A DNA stretch of 35,096 nt, from positions 1 through 35,096 of the forward strand of contig JAUCQE010000281.1 in assembly GCA_030372865.1 (NCBI GenBank). The letters run 5' to 3'. A program made the translations under genes and the position numbers. Position 1 is the first letter of the stretch. Every line of letters starts with the position of its first letter. Shown in pieces: positions 19,204-29,625 of this stretch. Below the pieces are notes generated by a model. The model did not search any database, was not told the DNA's origin, and saw only the letters and a program-made list of their open reading frames with translations. The stretch comes from Pyrinomonadaceae bacterium. Lineage in GTDB: Bacteria > Acidobacteriota > Blastocatellia > Pyrinomonadales > Pyrinomonadaceae.

Positions 19204-20088
19204 CTCTGCCTCAGCGGCGATATACCCAAAGCTTGCCCACTGGTTTCCTGCGACGATCTTGCGGAATATCTCCATCGCTTTCGTCTTGTCTCCGTTATAG
19301 AGATAGTAATTCCCTATCCCGTACGCGAGCGATGCGGAGCCGAGCGTGTTCGCATCGCCGCTGATCTTGGCAAGCAGCGTCTCGGCCTTTACTTCGCCCT
19401 TGTTCAGCTTTAGCAGATCAAGATAATCCGTGTTTTCTATCACTTCGACGTTCGTCTTGAAACGCCCGAGCACCTTTGCCGCATCGCCCTTCTTTCCCGC
19501 ACGCCGCACCGTCATGTAATACCAATAAACCGTCGCGGCACGCATGTCGTTATTTTTTGAAACGAGATAGGCTTCCTGGTACGCCTTTTCCGCTTTTGCG
19601 AAATCGCCTTTTAGGTAATACGCGAGCCCAAGGTGATACCAGATGTTCGATTGCAGAGTGCTGGTCGGGATGTTTTTCGCGTTCGGCAGGCCGTCGGGTT
19701 CCACTTCATCCGGCTTCCCCTTAATAAGGCTCGCGGCCTTTTCAAAGTCTTTGATCGCGTCGTCAAAACAGCGAAGTGTAATGTACCGATGGCCGCGGTG
19801 GCGGTAGAACCGGGCGTCGTCCGCGTACAGCCCGATGCCCTCCGTAAACACCTCGATCGCCGCAAGGTATTCACCCAGATACGCCGCCCTTCGCCCGACC
19901 CAGATCATGTTGTCGGCTGTCTGGTCTGCGGCAAACTTTTTCGCCGCATCGACGACGTTCTTTTTGTATTCCGCCCGGACGCTGTCGGGCATCTCCGGCG
20001 GAACGACCTCGGCATTCTCGGCACAATCCTGCGCGGCAGCGTGGCCGGCAAAAACGAGCAAAAGGGTAAGCGATAGAACGGTTCTCAT
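19192..20088 (-). CDS. Secreted TPR-repeat protein
   Basis: Signal peptide MRTVLSLTLLLVFAGHAAAQ; TPR-like segments; 12-bp convergent overlap with the inositol-phosphate synthase gene. Confidence 0.8.
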   Translation of the reverse strand: MRTVLSLTLLLVFAGHAAAQDCAENAEVVPPEMPDSVRAEYKKNVVDAAKKFAADQTADNMIWVGRRAAYLGEYLAAIEVFTEGIGLYADDARFYRHRGHRYITLRCFDDAIKDFEKAASLIKGKPDEVEPDGLPNAKNIPTSTLQSNIWYHLGLAYYLKGDFAKAEKAYQEAYLVSKNNDMRAATVYWYYMTVRRAGKKGDAAKVLGRFKTNVEVIENTDYLDLLKLNKGEVKAETLLAKISGDANTLGSASLAYGIGNYYLYNGDKTKAMEIFRKIVAGNQWASFGYIAAEAELAR

Positions 20089-20217
20089 GACGGGAATATT
20101 AACAGCATTGTTAACATCCGCCGAACCGCGGGCACGGGCCGCGATTGCGTTCCCGCCCGCTTAGGGTAAGATAAAAGCTCGCGTAAATTGCAGAAAACAT
20201 TGAGGCCGTAACACTTT

Positions 20218-21921
20218 ATGACCACTTCATCTTTCACATTCTCGCTCCCCGAAAACATCGACCAAGCCGTGACCGCCGAGATCGCCGCGTGGCACAGCGA
20301 GCGCAAGATCGCACGCATCTGGGAAAAAGACGCCGGCGTCTGGACGTCTTCGGGCGAAGAGAAATGGCTCGGCTGGCTCGACATCGTCGCCCGCGAACTC
20401 GGCGATCTGGAAAGATATCGCGAGCTCAGACGTGACATTGAAGAAGCAGGGTTCAGGGACATCCTGCTGATGGGAATGGGCGGCTCGTCGCTCTGCCCGG
20501 AGGTTTTGGCCATCACGTTCGGCAGGCCGAATTTCCATATCCTCGATTCGACAGTCCCCGAACAGGTCAAGGCCGTCGAAGAAAAACTGGACCTCGCGAA
20601 CACGCTATTCATCGTCGCCAGCAAATCGGGTTCGACGCTCGAACCGAACTGCTTCAAGCAGTATTTCTATGAGCGCGCGTCAGACATCGTCGGACGCGAA
20701 AACGCGGGCAAGCAGTTCATTGCCATCACCGATCCCGGCTCAAGGATGGAACAGGTCGCGAAGGAAGACGGTTTTCGCCACATCTTCTACGGCGAGCCGA
20801 CGGTCGGCGGGCGGTTTTCCGCATTGTCGCCATTCGGGATAACGGCCGCAGCGGCGATGGGGCTTAATGTTGAAACCGTTCTCCGGCGTGCCGCATTGAC
20901 GGCGGACGAATGCCGGATCGAAGATCCCGCGAACAATCCCGGTGCGATGCTCGGCCTTGTCCTCGGCGTTTGCCATCGGCTCGGCCGCGACAAGCTCACG
21001 ATCATCACTTCGCCGGGGATATACGATATGGGGGCATGGATGGAACAGCTGATCGCCGAATCGACCGGAAAGCACGGCGTCGCGATCATCCCCGTCGACC
21101 GCGAGGCAAAACAGCCCGCCGTCAGCTACGGCGACGACCGAGTTTTCGTTTACGTGAAGCTCGCAGGTTCCGAGTCGGCGGTTGACCTTGCCGAACTTCA
21201 CCTTTGCGGGCATCCGGTGCTGCAGATCGAGATGCCGGAGATCTACGACATCGGTGCCGAATTTTTCCGCTGGGAGTTTGCGACCGCCGTCGCGGGCGCG
21301 GTGATGGGTATCAACCCGTTCGACCAGCCCGATGTCGAATCGGCAAAGATCGAGGCCCGAAAGATCACCGACGAATACGAAACCACGGGCGAACTTCCGG
21401 CAGAGACACCGTTCTTTGAAGAGGATGGCATATCGCTCTTTTCATCCGAAACGTACGCGGCAAAGCTGATGGAAATGACGGACGAGCCGAGACTCACCGA
21501 GATACTGTCAGCGCATTTCGCGAACGTCGAGGACGGCGATTACTTTGCCGTCCTCGGTTATATCGAGATGAACGTGTCGAACGAAGAGACGCTGCAGCGG
21601 ATAAGGACGCACGTCCTTGAGCTTCGGCTCGCGGCGACGTGTCTCGGTTTCGGGCCGCGATTCCTCCACTCGACAGGGCAGGCATACAAGGGCGGTGCGA
21701 ACAACGGCGTGTTTCTACAGATCACCGCAGACGACGCGGTCGACCTGCCGGTGCCCGGGCAGAAATATACGTTTGGAGTGGTGAAGGCCGCACAGGCACG
21801 TGGCGATTTCCAGGTGCTGCTTGACCGCGAACGCCGTGCGCTTCGCGTGCATATTAAAGGCCCGGTCGATGCGGGCCTCGAGAAGCTGGTCAATAGCCTG
21901 ATAGTACCGGTTGCTATCTAG
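20218..21921 (+). CDS. Glucose-6-phosphate isomerase, stand-alone version of the PGI half of bifunctional transaldolase/PGI
   Basis: LLMGMGGSSLCPEVLAITFG, FIVASKSGSTLEPNCFKQYF, FSALSPFGITAAAAMG; N- and C-terminal regions resemble the PGI portion of Tal-PGI fusions. Confidence 0.82.
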   Translation: MTTSSFTFSLPENIDQAVTAEIAAWHSERKIARIWEKDAGVWTSSGEEKWLGWLDIVARELGDLERYRELRRDIEEAGFRDILLMGMGGSSLCPEVLAITFGRPNFHILDSTVPEQVKAVEEKLDLANTLFIVASKSGSTLEPNCFKQYFYERASDIVGRENAGKQFIAITDPGSRMEQVAKEDGFRHIFYGEPTVGGRFSALSPFGITAAAAMGLNVETVLRRAALTADECRIEDPANNPGAMLGLVLGVCHRLGRDKLTIITSPGIYDMGAWMEQLIAESTGKHGVAIIPVDREAKQPAVSYGDDRVFVYVKLAGSESAVDLAELHLCGHPVLQIEMPEIYDIGAEFFRWEFATAVAGAVMGINPFDQPDVESAKIEARKITDEYETTGELPAETPFFEEDGISLFSSETYAAKLMEMTDEPRLTEILSAHFANVEDGDYFAVLGYIEMNVSNEETLQRIRTHVLELRLAATCLGFGPRFLHSTGQAYKGGANNGVFLQITADDAVDLPVPGQKYTFGVVKAAQARGDFQVLLDRERRALRVHIKGPVDAGLEKLVNSLIVPVAI

Positions 21922-22640
21922 ACGAGCTGGTGCGATTCCGGCATCAGTACGACCTCGGCCATCACGCCTTCGCCTTCCTGCGTCGCTGCGAAAAAGGCGG
22001 CCTGAGCGGCGGCCTCGACCGAGAGCATTTTTGAGCGGTCGACCTTCATCGTGACATTGTCCCAAAAGGTGGAATCAACGCCACCCAAATGCATCAGGCT
22101 GAACCGGACACCGAACCGCTTATACTCCTGTGCAAGGCATTTCACCATGCCGGTCAACGCATACTTTGCCGCGCAATAACCCGCCGCCTGCATCATCGGG
22201 GCTTTACCCAAAATGCCCGGAAACGCGACAACGCGGCCGAATTTCTTTTCCGCCATTTTCGGCAGCACGGCCTGAAACACGTTGAACGACGTGCGAACGT
22301 TCGCGTTCAACAACGCATCGAGATCAGCCGCCGTCAGTTCCGCGAACGGCTTCACGATCCCGAGCCCCGCAGCCTGTATCAGATAGTCGATCGACCCGAA
22401 CCGCTCGGCCGCCGCCTCTGCAAGCTGCCTCGCATCATCCTCATTCGACGCATCCGCCGCCAACGCCAGCACGTTCGGGTTCCCGCCCGCGTTCAGCTTG
22501 TATTCAAGCTCGAGCAGTTCCGATTCCGTCCGCGAGCTCACAACAACATTTGCCCCGGCCTCCGAAAAAAGCTCCGCGACCCGCTGCCCGATCCCGCGGC
22601 CAGCACCAACAACAAGACAAGTCTTCCCTTCAAGATTCAT
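21918..22640 (-). CDS. Short-chain dehydrogenase/reductase
   Basis: CLVVGAGRGIGQRVAELFSEAGANVVVSSR Rossmann motif; YCAAKYAL (YxxxK). Start chosen at MNLEGKTCL; ORF-track start is 22682. Confidence 0.9.
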   Translation of the reverse strand: MNLEGKTCLVVGAGRGIGQRVAELFSEAGANVVVSSRTESELLELEYKLNAGGNPNVLALAADASNEDDARQLAEAAAERFGSIDYLIQAAGLGIVKPFAELTAADLDALLNANVRTSFNVFQAVLPKMAEKKFGRVVAFPGILGKAPMMQAAGYCAAKYALTGMVKCLAQEYKRFGVRFSLMHLGGVDSTFWDNVTMKVDRSKMLSVEAAAQAAFFAATQEGEGVMAEVVLMPESHQLV

Positions 22641-22779
22641 TTCGTTATGTTTCCCAATGCGCCAAGACATGTTTTCGGCCATATGCGCGTTCGGGATTCA
22701 GAGGTGCGCGGTTTTGAGATATGTCGGCTGCATTACGGACGAACCAGGCGGATTCGGATTGTGATGTAGGTAACGCGCC

Positions 22780-24108
22780 ATGTCAGGACTTAAGCCGCCA
22801 TTCCTATTCGCGACCGGAATCGAGAACAGTTGCCCGACGATCGAGAACGGGCGGACACGTAGGGACGAGTTCGCACATTGCGGACATTACGAACGCTGGG
22901 AAGAGGATTTACAGCTCGTCTGCGATCTCGGGATAAGGTTTCTACGTTACGGGGTGCCGATCTACCGTGTCCACACTGCGGCTGACACTTACGACTGGGA
23001 ATTCTCCGATCTCGCGTTCGAACGGCTACGGAAACTCGATATCGCCCCGATCGTCGATCTTTGCCATTTCGGCGTGCCGGATTGGATCGGCGATTTCCAA
23101 AATCCGGAACTCCCGTCGCATTTTGCGCGCTATGCCGAGGAATTCGCGAAGAGGTACCCGTGGGTGCAGCTATACACGCCGATGAACGAGATGTTCATTT
23201 GCGCAATGTTCTCCGCTGCGTACGGGTGGTGGAACGAACAGCTTGCGAGCGACCGGGCTTTCGTGACCGCACTGAAGAACATCGTTAAGGCAAATGTGCT
23301 GGCGATGAACGCGATATTGAAGGTGCGCGCTGACGCGATTTTCGTCCAGAGCGAATCTTCTGAATACTTTCATGCGGAGAACCCGGCCGCGATCGGGCCG
23401 GCCGAGATACTGAACGCGAAGCGATTCCTTTCGCTCGACCTGAACTACGGTAGGCGGATCGAATCTGAAATGTACGAGTACTTGATGGACAACGGGATGA
23501 CGCGGGAGGAGTACCATTTCTTTCTCGAGCACCGGTTCAAGCAGCACTGCATCATGGGCAACGACTACTACGTGACCAACGAGCACTTGGTGCATGCTGA
23601 CGGGACAACGAGGGCGTCTGGGGAGGTTTTCGGATACGACGAGATCACGTGGCATTACTATGACCGCTATCACCTGCCGGTGATGCACACCGAAACGAAT
23701 CTGCGCGAGGGCCCAAGTGGCGAAGAGGCGGCCGATTGGCTGTGGAAGCAGTGGGCGAACGTGCTTCGCGTGCGCAACGACGGGATCCCCGTGGTCGGTT
23801 TCACTTGGTATTCATTAATCGATCAGGTGGACTGGGACGTCGCTCTGCGGGAGGTTAACAACAACATCGACCCGGTCGGGCTTTACGATATTGACCGAAA
23901 GATCAGGCCGGTGGGGCTAAGGTACAAACAGTTGATAAGCGATTGGCGCAACGTGCTGCCGGCGCAGAGCGTCTGCCTTCAAGTACCGGTGTCGATGCCG
24001 TCCGACTACGAAAGCTGCCCGGAAGAAGCCGAACAGGAGGAAGCGGAGGCGAGGCGGATAAATACGACACCGGCGGATGCAGCCTCTGTCCAGGGAGTCA
24101 GAAGATGA
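22780..24108 (+). CDS. Family 1 glycoside hydrolase-like protein
   Basis: TPMNE acid/base motif, MHTETN nucleophile motif, FTWYSLIDQVDWD aglycone-region motif, (beta/alpha)8-like pattern. Confidence 0.85.
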   Translation: MSGLKPPFLFATGIENSCPTIENGRTRRDEFAHCGHYERWEEDLQLVCDLGIRFLRYGVPIYRVHTAADTYDWEFSDLAFERLRKLDIAPIVDLCHFGVPDWIGDFQNPELPSHFARYAEEFAKRYPWVQLYTPMNEMFICAMFSAAYGWWNEQLASDRAFVTALKNIVKANVLAMNAILKVRADAIFVQSESSEYFHAENPAAIGPAEILNAKRFLSLDLNYGRRIESEMYEYLMDNGMTREEYHFFLEHRFKQHCIMGNDYYVTNEHLVHADGTTRASGEVFGYDEITWHYYDRYHLPVMHTETNLREGPSGEEAADWLWKQWANVLRVRNDGIPVVGFTWYSLIDQVDWDVALREVNNNIDPVGLYDIDRKIRPVGLRYKQLISDWRNVLPAQSVCLQVPVSMPSDYESCPEEAEQEEAEARRINTTPADAASVQGVRR

Positions 24109-24845
24109 TGCGGTTTAAAGGCAAGGCGGCCCTAGTGACTGGCGGGGCGAGCGGAATCGGCAGGGCAACGGCGAAGCGATTGGGGTCGGAGGGAGCAAGC
24201 GTGCTGATCGCGGACGTTGATCTTAAGAAGAGTAACGCGGCTGCGGAAGAGGTAAAACGCGCCGGCTCTCCGGACGCGATAGCTGCAGTGTGCAATGTCG
24301 CGGAGGAGACCGCGGTGGAGAACGCTGTTGATGTCGTTATCGAGCGGTTCGGCAAGATCGACATCGTGGTCAACAATGCGGGCCTGATGGTCTTCAAGCC
24401 GATCGCGGAGCAGACCGGAGAGGATTGGCTAAAGATACTCAACGTAGACCTACTCGGGGCTTTTTACTTTACCAAGCAAGCCTTTCTTAAGATGAAGAGC
24501 GGCGGCGTCATCGTGAACGTATCGAGCGTGCACGCCGTGGAAACCACACCGCTCGTGGCCGCTTACGCTGCCGCAAAGGCCGCGCTCGTTTCCCTGACGC
24601 GCTCAGCATCGCTCGAAGGCAAATCGAAAGGCATACGCGTCAATGCCGTCCTGCCCGGAGCCGTCGACACGCCGATGCTCTGGGAAAACCCGAACATCAG
24701 ATCCGGTGTCGAGACCATCAGCCTCACCGACGTCGGCAAGCCCGAAGATATCGCAGCGGCGATTGCTTACCTGGCCTCGGATGACGCAAAGTTTGTGGAT
24801 GGCGCGGCGATGAGAGTGGACGGCGGGAGATTGAGTAGGCTTTAA
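24105..24845 (+). CDS. Short-chain dehydrogenase/reductase
   Basis: ALVTGGASGIGRATAKRLGSEGASVLIADVD, NNAG, YAAAKAAL. Start at ATGATG overlapping the GH1 stop; the ORF-track start at 23943 extends into the GH1 gene. Confidence 0.92.
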   Translation: MMRFKGKAALVTGGASGIGRATAKRLGSEGASVLIADVDLKKSNAAAEEVKRAGSPDAIAAVCNVAEETAVENAVDVVIERFGKIDIVVNNAGLMVFKPIAEQTGEDWLKILNVDLLGAFYFTKQAFLKMKSGGVIVNVSSVHAVETTPLVAAYAAAKAALVSLTRSASLEGKSKGIRVNAVLPGAVDTPMLWENPNIRSGVETISLTDVGKPEDIAAAIAYLASDDAKFVDGAAMRVDGGRLSRL

Positions 24846-25087
24846 ACTCGCTCGCTACGGGTTTGCGAATTTAGCTGATCTAGACCTCGTTTCACCCAAC
24901 TCTCACGGACATCCGGTAAGCTCTCGACCTGCGGTGGCTGGTTCAACAGAGGGGCTTGCTTCTACTCCAAATCATTTGTGGGCCGCACAAAGGCCAAGCA
25001 GCGAAAACGTCAAGGCGAACCTGATCTTAAGGTCAGAGTTTTCACGTGTTCATGCTAGGTCGATTCAAGACATGAAGCAACAGATTT

Positions 25088-26254
25088 TTACTGAAACGCC
25101 TCAAGATATTTCACGCCCGCTCCGGTGTTGAAGATCACGACGCGTTCGCCGCCTGTGACGAAGCCGTCGGCGATGAGTTTTCTGAGTGCGGGAAGGCAGG
25201 CGGCGCCTTCGGGTGCGGTGAATATGCCCTCGGCGGCACCTACCTCTTTCACGGCCGCGACAAGCTCTTCATCCGTTACGGCGACGGCCGTTCCGCCCGA
25301 AGCACGGATCGCGTCTAAAATAAGAAAATCACCGATTGCCTTCGGCACGCGAAGGCCCGACGCGACGGTCGCGGCGTTCTCGAATTCGTTGGCAAAGCGT
25401 TCACCGGCATGAAAGGCTCGGACGATCGGGGCGCATGTCGCCGACTGCACAGAGACCATCTTCGGCCGCTTAGGCCCGATCCAGCCCAACTGCTCCATCT
25501 CGTCGAACGCCTTCCACATACCGATCAGGCCGGTGCCGCCGCCGGTCGGGTAGAGAATGACGTCCGGCAGTTCCCAGTTGAACTGCTCGGCAAGTTCGTA
25601 ACCCATCGTCTTCTTGCCCTCGACGCGATAAGGCTCTTTAAGGGTCGAGACCTCGAACCAGCCTTCGTCCTTTTTCCGGTCGCCGACGATCTTTCCACAG
25701 TCTGTTATCAGGCCGTCGATCAGCGTCACGTGTGCGCCCGTCTGCTCGCATTCGATCACGTTAGCGCGCGGCGTGTCGGCGGGCATAAAGATGTGTGCTT
25801 CCATTCCCGCACGCGCGGCGTAGGCCGCCATCGCTCCGGCAGCGTTTCCTGCAGAGGGCACCGCCACCTTCCGAACGCCGAGTTCCTTAGCCATCGAGAT
25901 CGCGGCCGTCATCCCGCGTGCCTTAAAGCTCTGCGTCGGGTTCTGCCCCTCGTCCTTTATATAAAGATCGACCGCGACCTCCAGCGATTCCGCCGTCCGA
26001 GACGCGTTCAAAAGCGGCGTCCAGCCCTCGCCGAACGAGACAACGTTGTTCCAGTCGCGGACCGGCAGCACCTCACGGTATCGCCAAAGACTCGATTCGC
26101 GGCCTTTCAGACTGTCCGGATATAGCGTCTGCCCTGCAGCCTTAAGGTCGTAGCGGACGAGCAGCGGCTTGCCGCATTCAACGCAGAGATTCTGCAGTAC
26201 ACCTGCCTCGTGCCGAAGTCCGCAAAGCGCGCATTCCAAATGGGTAACGTTCAT
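25088..26254 (-). CDS. thrC: Threonine synthase
   Basis: Zinc-ribbon-like N-terminus ([24 protein letters not shown]), [34 protein letters not shown]-Lys motif, [33 protein letters not shown]. Confidence 0.92.
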   Translation of the reverse strand: MNVTHLECALCGLRHEAGVLQNLCVECGKPLLVRYDLKAAGQTLYPDSLKGRESSLWRYREVLPVRDWNNVVSFGEGWTPLLNASRTAESLEVAVDLYIKDEGQNPTQSFKARGMTAAISMAKELGVRKVAVPSAGNAAGAMAAYAARAGMEAHIFMPADTPRANVIECEQTGAHVTLIDGLITDCGKIVGDRKKDEGWFEVSTLKEPYRVEGKKTMGYELAEQFNWELPDVILYPTGGGTGLIGMWKAFDEMEQLGWIGPKRPKMVSVQSATCAPIVRAFHAGERFANEFENAATVASGLRVPKAIGDFLILDAIRASGGTAVAVTDEELVAAVKEVGAAEGIFTAPEGAACLPALRKLIADGFVTGGERVVIFNTGAGVKYLEAFQ

Positions 26255-26263
26255 AATCTGATC

Positions 26264-27526
26264 CTACGTCCGACGCATGGCTTCGGCCGGGTCGAGCCGC
26301 GACGCCTTGAGAGCCGGATAAAATCCAGCGGCCAGCCCTACCATCACTGAAGCAGCAAAACCGCCGGCGATCGCCCAAAAAGGCACAGCAGCCGGAAAAC
26401 TTATGATACTTCTCACGGCAAACGCGAGAAAGAGCCCGGCCGCGATGCCAATGATACCGCCCAACCCGGTCAGGGTCATCGCCTCCAGCAAAAATTGCGA
26501 CAAGATCGCGCCGCGGGTCGCTCCAAGTGAGCGCCTGATGCCGATCTCCGCCGTCCGCTCCTTAACGGAAACCAGCATTATATTCATGACGCCGACGCCG
26601 CCGACGAACAGGCTTGCAAGAGCGATCGGCACGACAACCACGCCGAGCCCGCTGATAACATCATCAACGAGTTCGAAAACCTGTTCCGAGCGGTTAACGC
26701 CGAAATTGTTTTCGTCAGTCGACTTCAATCCGCGCCGCTGTCGTAAAAGAAATGTCACTTCCTCCGTGACCTCATCTACACGTCCGGCCGGGGCCCGAAC
26801 CGCGATCAGCGTTTCTTCGATCTCGGGATAGAATTTTTCTGAGGTCTCGAACGGAATATAGATTGTCCGTTCGTCGAGTTCGCCGCTGCCTATCACGCCT
26901 TCGCCCGTCGATTGCCCGAGCACACCGATAACACGAAACAATTTCCCGTCGATCTTGATGGATTCACCGACCGGTTCTAGGTCTTCGAATATCTGCTTTG
27001 CGATCCCAAATCCGATAACCGCGACCGATGACCTCGCACGCCGCTCGGCCTCCGTAAAGAACCGGCCTTTTTCGATAGGAACGTTTATCACCGATGGATA
27101 GTTTTCCCAAACGCCCAGGATCAGCGGATTGATGCCCTCCCGCGAACGAGCGGTCACTTTGGGAATATCAACCGAAGGCCCGTAGCTTCCGCGGACCTTT
27201 TGCGGAGACACCGCCTGCGGCGAACTCAGCTCTGAAACGGCTATCGCATCTTCGATCGTGAAGTCCTTTCGCTGGCGTTCCTCCGCGGTCGGCTGCTGAA
27301 GCGACGGGCCGATCCGCGCCTGTTTCGTGAAATAGATAACGTTCGGCGCGCTTTTCTCTGAGGCTTCCTGAACGCGCTGGGACAAGCCGGTAAGTACAGC
27401 ACCGACGAGTGCCACCACTGCCGTTCCGACGATGACTCCGGTCAACGTAAGGCCCGAACGCAGCTTATTGCTCCGGATCGAATCGATCACGGTCTGCCAC
27501 GTGTCGGTTATGCGTTGCGTATTCAC
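26264..27526 (-). CDS. ABC transporter permease, MacB/FtsX-like
   Basis: MacB_PCD-type N-terminus, GGVGVMNIMLVSVKERTAEIGIRRSLGATRGAILSQFLLEAMTLTGLGG, and C-terminal YPALKASRLDPAEAMRRT. Confidence 0.92.
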   Translation of the reverse strand: MNTQRITDTWQTVIDSIRSNKLRSGLTLTGVIVGTAVVALVGAVLTGLSQRVQEASEKSAPNVIYFTKQARIGPSLQQPTAEERQRKDFTIEDAIAVSELSSPQAVSPQKVRGSYGPSVDIPKVTARSREGINPLILGVWENYPSVINVPIEKGRFFTEAERRARSSVAVIGFGIAKQIFEDLEPVGESIKIDGKLFRVIGVLGQSTGEGVIGSGELDERTIYIPFETSEKFYPEIEETLIAVRAPAGRVDEVTEEVTFLLRQRRGLKSTDENNFGVNRSEQVFELVDDVISGLGVVVVPIALASLFVGGVGVMNIMLVSVKERTAEIGIRRSLGATRGAILSQFLLEAMTLTGLGGIIGIAAGLFLAFAVRSIISFPAAVPFWAIAGGFAASVMVGLAAGFYPALKASRLDPAEAMRRT

Positions 27527-27556
27527 CTTAGTTACCTTGACCGCGTCGCCGCGGGA

Positions 27557-28825
27557 TCACTCCGACCGAAGCGCCTCGATCGGGTCGAGTGCGGCCGCTT
27601 GCCTTGCCGGAACTACACCAAAAATAATGCCGACCGCGCACGACACCGCTATCGCCGCCGCGACCGCCCAGATCGGAAGTGTAAGCGGCAGTTGGGTTGC
27701 CCACGCCAACAGCCAGACGATCCCGGCGGCACCGATGATGCCCCATAACCCGCCGATGACCGTCAGCGTTGTCGTCTCTATCAGAAATTGAATTAGGATA
27801 TCTCTGCGTCTCGCACCAACCGCCATTCGGACACCGATCTCACGTGTTCGCTCCGTCACGGACGCGAGCATCATGTTCATGACGACGATGCCGCCGACAA
27901 ACAGGGCTATGGCCGTAAGCGGAAATACGATGGTGCCCACAATGCCCGTCAAAGACGCCGAAAATGCCTGAATGCTCTTCGCCGTCACAACACTGAAGCC
28001 GTCCTCTGCGTCCGTGCCGACGGTCTTTCGCCGGATGCGGATCGCCACGCGCACCTGCTCCTCGACCTCTTCGAGCGACATTTTCTCCGTATCTTTAGCT
28101 TTGGCGAGAATCGCCAGCGATCGCGAACGGGCGCCGAATACCCGCGTAAAGGTCCCGAGCGGTATCTGGACAAAGCCGTCCTGCGACGACCCAAATGACG
28201 AGCCTTTCGATTCGGCGACGCCGACAACCTGATAGCGATCCTGCCCTAGCTGTATTTCGCTGCCAATCGCACCGGACGTCGGGAAAAGCTCGTCAACGAT
28301 GTCCTGGCCGATAACGCACACGTTGCGCCGAAATTCGTTATCCGTCGTGGTCAATCCCCGGCCGTACGCGATCTTCAGATTTGAAAGGTCTTGGATGTTT
28401 GGTGTGACGCCCTGGACGGCAACGCCGATGAGCGTCTTGCCGAGCCGGCGGGCAGGTAAAGCCGCGACTCCCTGAGCCCCGAGCTCTATCCGGTCACCTA
28501 ATTTTTCTTCGAGGTACTCAAGGTCTTCGACAAACAGATCGGGACGTTTCGCCTGGGCCTCGACGAATGCCTGGCCGTCGGCCCCAAAATCCTGGAATGA
28601 GGCTTTCTCGATCCGGAGGACGTCCGGAGCAAAAGCCGCCACCGAGTTCACAACAAACGCCTGAGCACCCTGCAGAAGCGAAGCAACGATCACTACTACG
28701 GCTACGCCGACAGTAACGCCAACGATCGTCAGCCCCGAGCGCGTCCGATTGGCACGAACCGAGTCCCACGCCAAAGAGAACGATTCGCGAAACAGGTTAA
28801 ATCTCGCGGTAAAATGCATGGGCAC
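27557..28825 (-). CDS. ABC transporter permease, MacB/FtsX-like
   Basis: GGIVVMNMMLASVTERTREIGVRMAVGARRRDILIQFLIETTTLTVIGG and VPARQAAALDPIEALRSE. Confidence 0.92.
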   Translation of the reverse strand: MPMHFTARFNLFRESFSLAWDSVRANRTRSGLTIVGVTVGVAVVVIVASLLQGAQAFVVNSVAAFAPDVLRIEKASFQDFGADGQAFVEAQAKRPDLFVEDLEYLEEKLGDRIELGAQGVAALPARRLGKTLIGVAVQGVTPNIQDLSNLKIAYGRGLTTTDNEFRRNVCVIGQDIVDELFPTSGAIGSEIQLGQDRYQVVGVAESKGSSFGSSQDGFVQIPLGTFTRVFGARSRSLAILAKAKDTEKMSLEEVEEQVRVAIRIRRKTVGTDAEDGFSVVTAKSIQAFSASLTGIVGTIVFPLTAIALFVGGIVVMNMMLASVTERTREIGVRMAVGARRRDILIQFLIETTTLTVIGGLWGIIGAAGIVWLLAWATQLPLTLPIWAVAAAIAVSCAVGIIFGVVPARQAAALDPIEALRSE

Positions 28826-28857
28826 CCGGTAAAGAGGTTACGCAAACTGTACGCAGG

Positions 28858-29601
28858 CTACTTTTTCCAGACAAATTCCTTGATCAGGTTGAACGCAGCA
28901 TTGAACCCGAGCGATATCGAACCGGTACGGATCCCGTCTTTGTAGTCGTATCTTGCCGGATAGAATGTTTCAGCGGCAATGATGCTCGAAGTGTAAGTGC
29001 CGACGATCCGGGGAATGCCGATCGTGCGTTTGCCGTCCGGCTTACGGGCCGTGACCGGCGAGACCAGGGCATTTACTATCTTCGACGTCGTGTCGCGCTT
29101 TTCACTGCGATAAAAATGGCTGTCAACTTTGAGCGCTTCATCGAGGCCGAACATCACCGAATTGCGGATAACGCTGCGGCCGACGTTCGCGGCAAAGCGG
29201 CGACCGAAACCTTCCCAGTGCGGACCCCATTCCTCCGGCGAGTTACGCCATGTGCCGATGCCCGCCGTCGCTGCCGAACGGGCGAGTGCAAACGGGCCGA
29301 ACATGCTGTTGAAATACCGCTTCGCTCGGGTCTTACCGTCCGGCCGCGTATACATGCTTGTCTGGCTCGCGGGTTGAGCGTCGGGAGTCGGCGTCGGCGT
29401 TGGGAATGCCTTCAGCGTCGTCTTATCCACCGGCACTACGTCCGGAAATTCGACCGACGGCCGCGGGACGGCCGGCTTGAATTTGTCTGCGGCCGCGACG
29501 GCCTCTGCCGCGGGGATCGCGGGCTTCGCAGTTTCGTCCTGCGCGGTAACGCCGCCGGTGAATACCAGTGCGCCAAGAATAAACGTAAAGATCAGCCTCA
29601 T
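28858..29601 (-). CDS. Secreted/outer-envelope protein of unknown function
   Basis: Signal peptide MRLIFTFILGALVFTGGVTAQ; Pro-rich linker; conserved-looking C-terminal region, no family recognised. Confidence 0.7.
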   Translation of the reverse strand: MRLIFTFILGALVFTGGVTAQDETAKPAIPAAEAVAAADKFKPAVPRPSVEFPDVVPVDKTTLKAFPTPTPTPDAQPASQTSMYTRPDGKTRAKRYFNSMFGPFALARSAATAGIGTWRNSPEEWGPHWEGFGRRFAANVGRSVIRNSVMFGLDEALKVDSHFYRSEKRDTTSKIVNALVSPVTARKPDGKRTIGIPRIVGTYTSSIIAAETFYPARYDYKDGIRTGSISLGFNAAFNLIKEFVWKK

Positions 29602-29625
29602 AATTCCCTCCTTAATCGTTAGGGC

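Noticed and set aside
20740-21213. 157-aa minus-strand ORF
   Set aside because: Antisense shadow of the PGI gene.
23170-23688. 172-aa minus-strand ORF
   Set aside because: Antisense shadow of the GH1-like gene.
24934-25131. 65-aa ORF in the intergenic region before threonine synthase
   Set aside because: No SD or family similarity recognised, and its end overlaps thrC; insufficient support. The same intergenic region was checked by eye for a tRNA and no cloverleaf was found.
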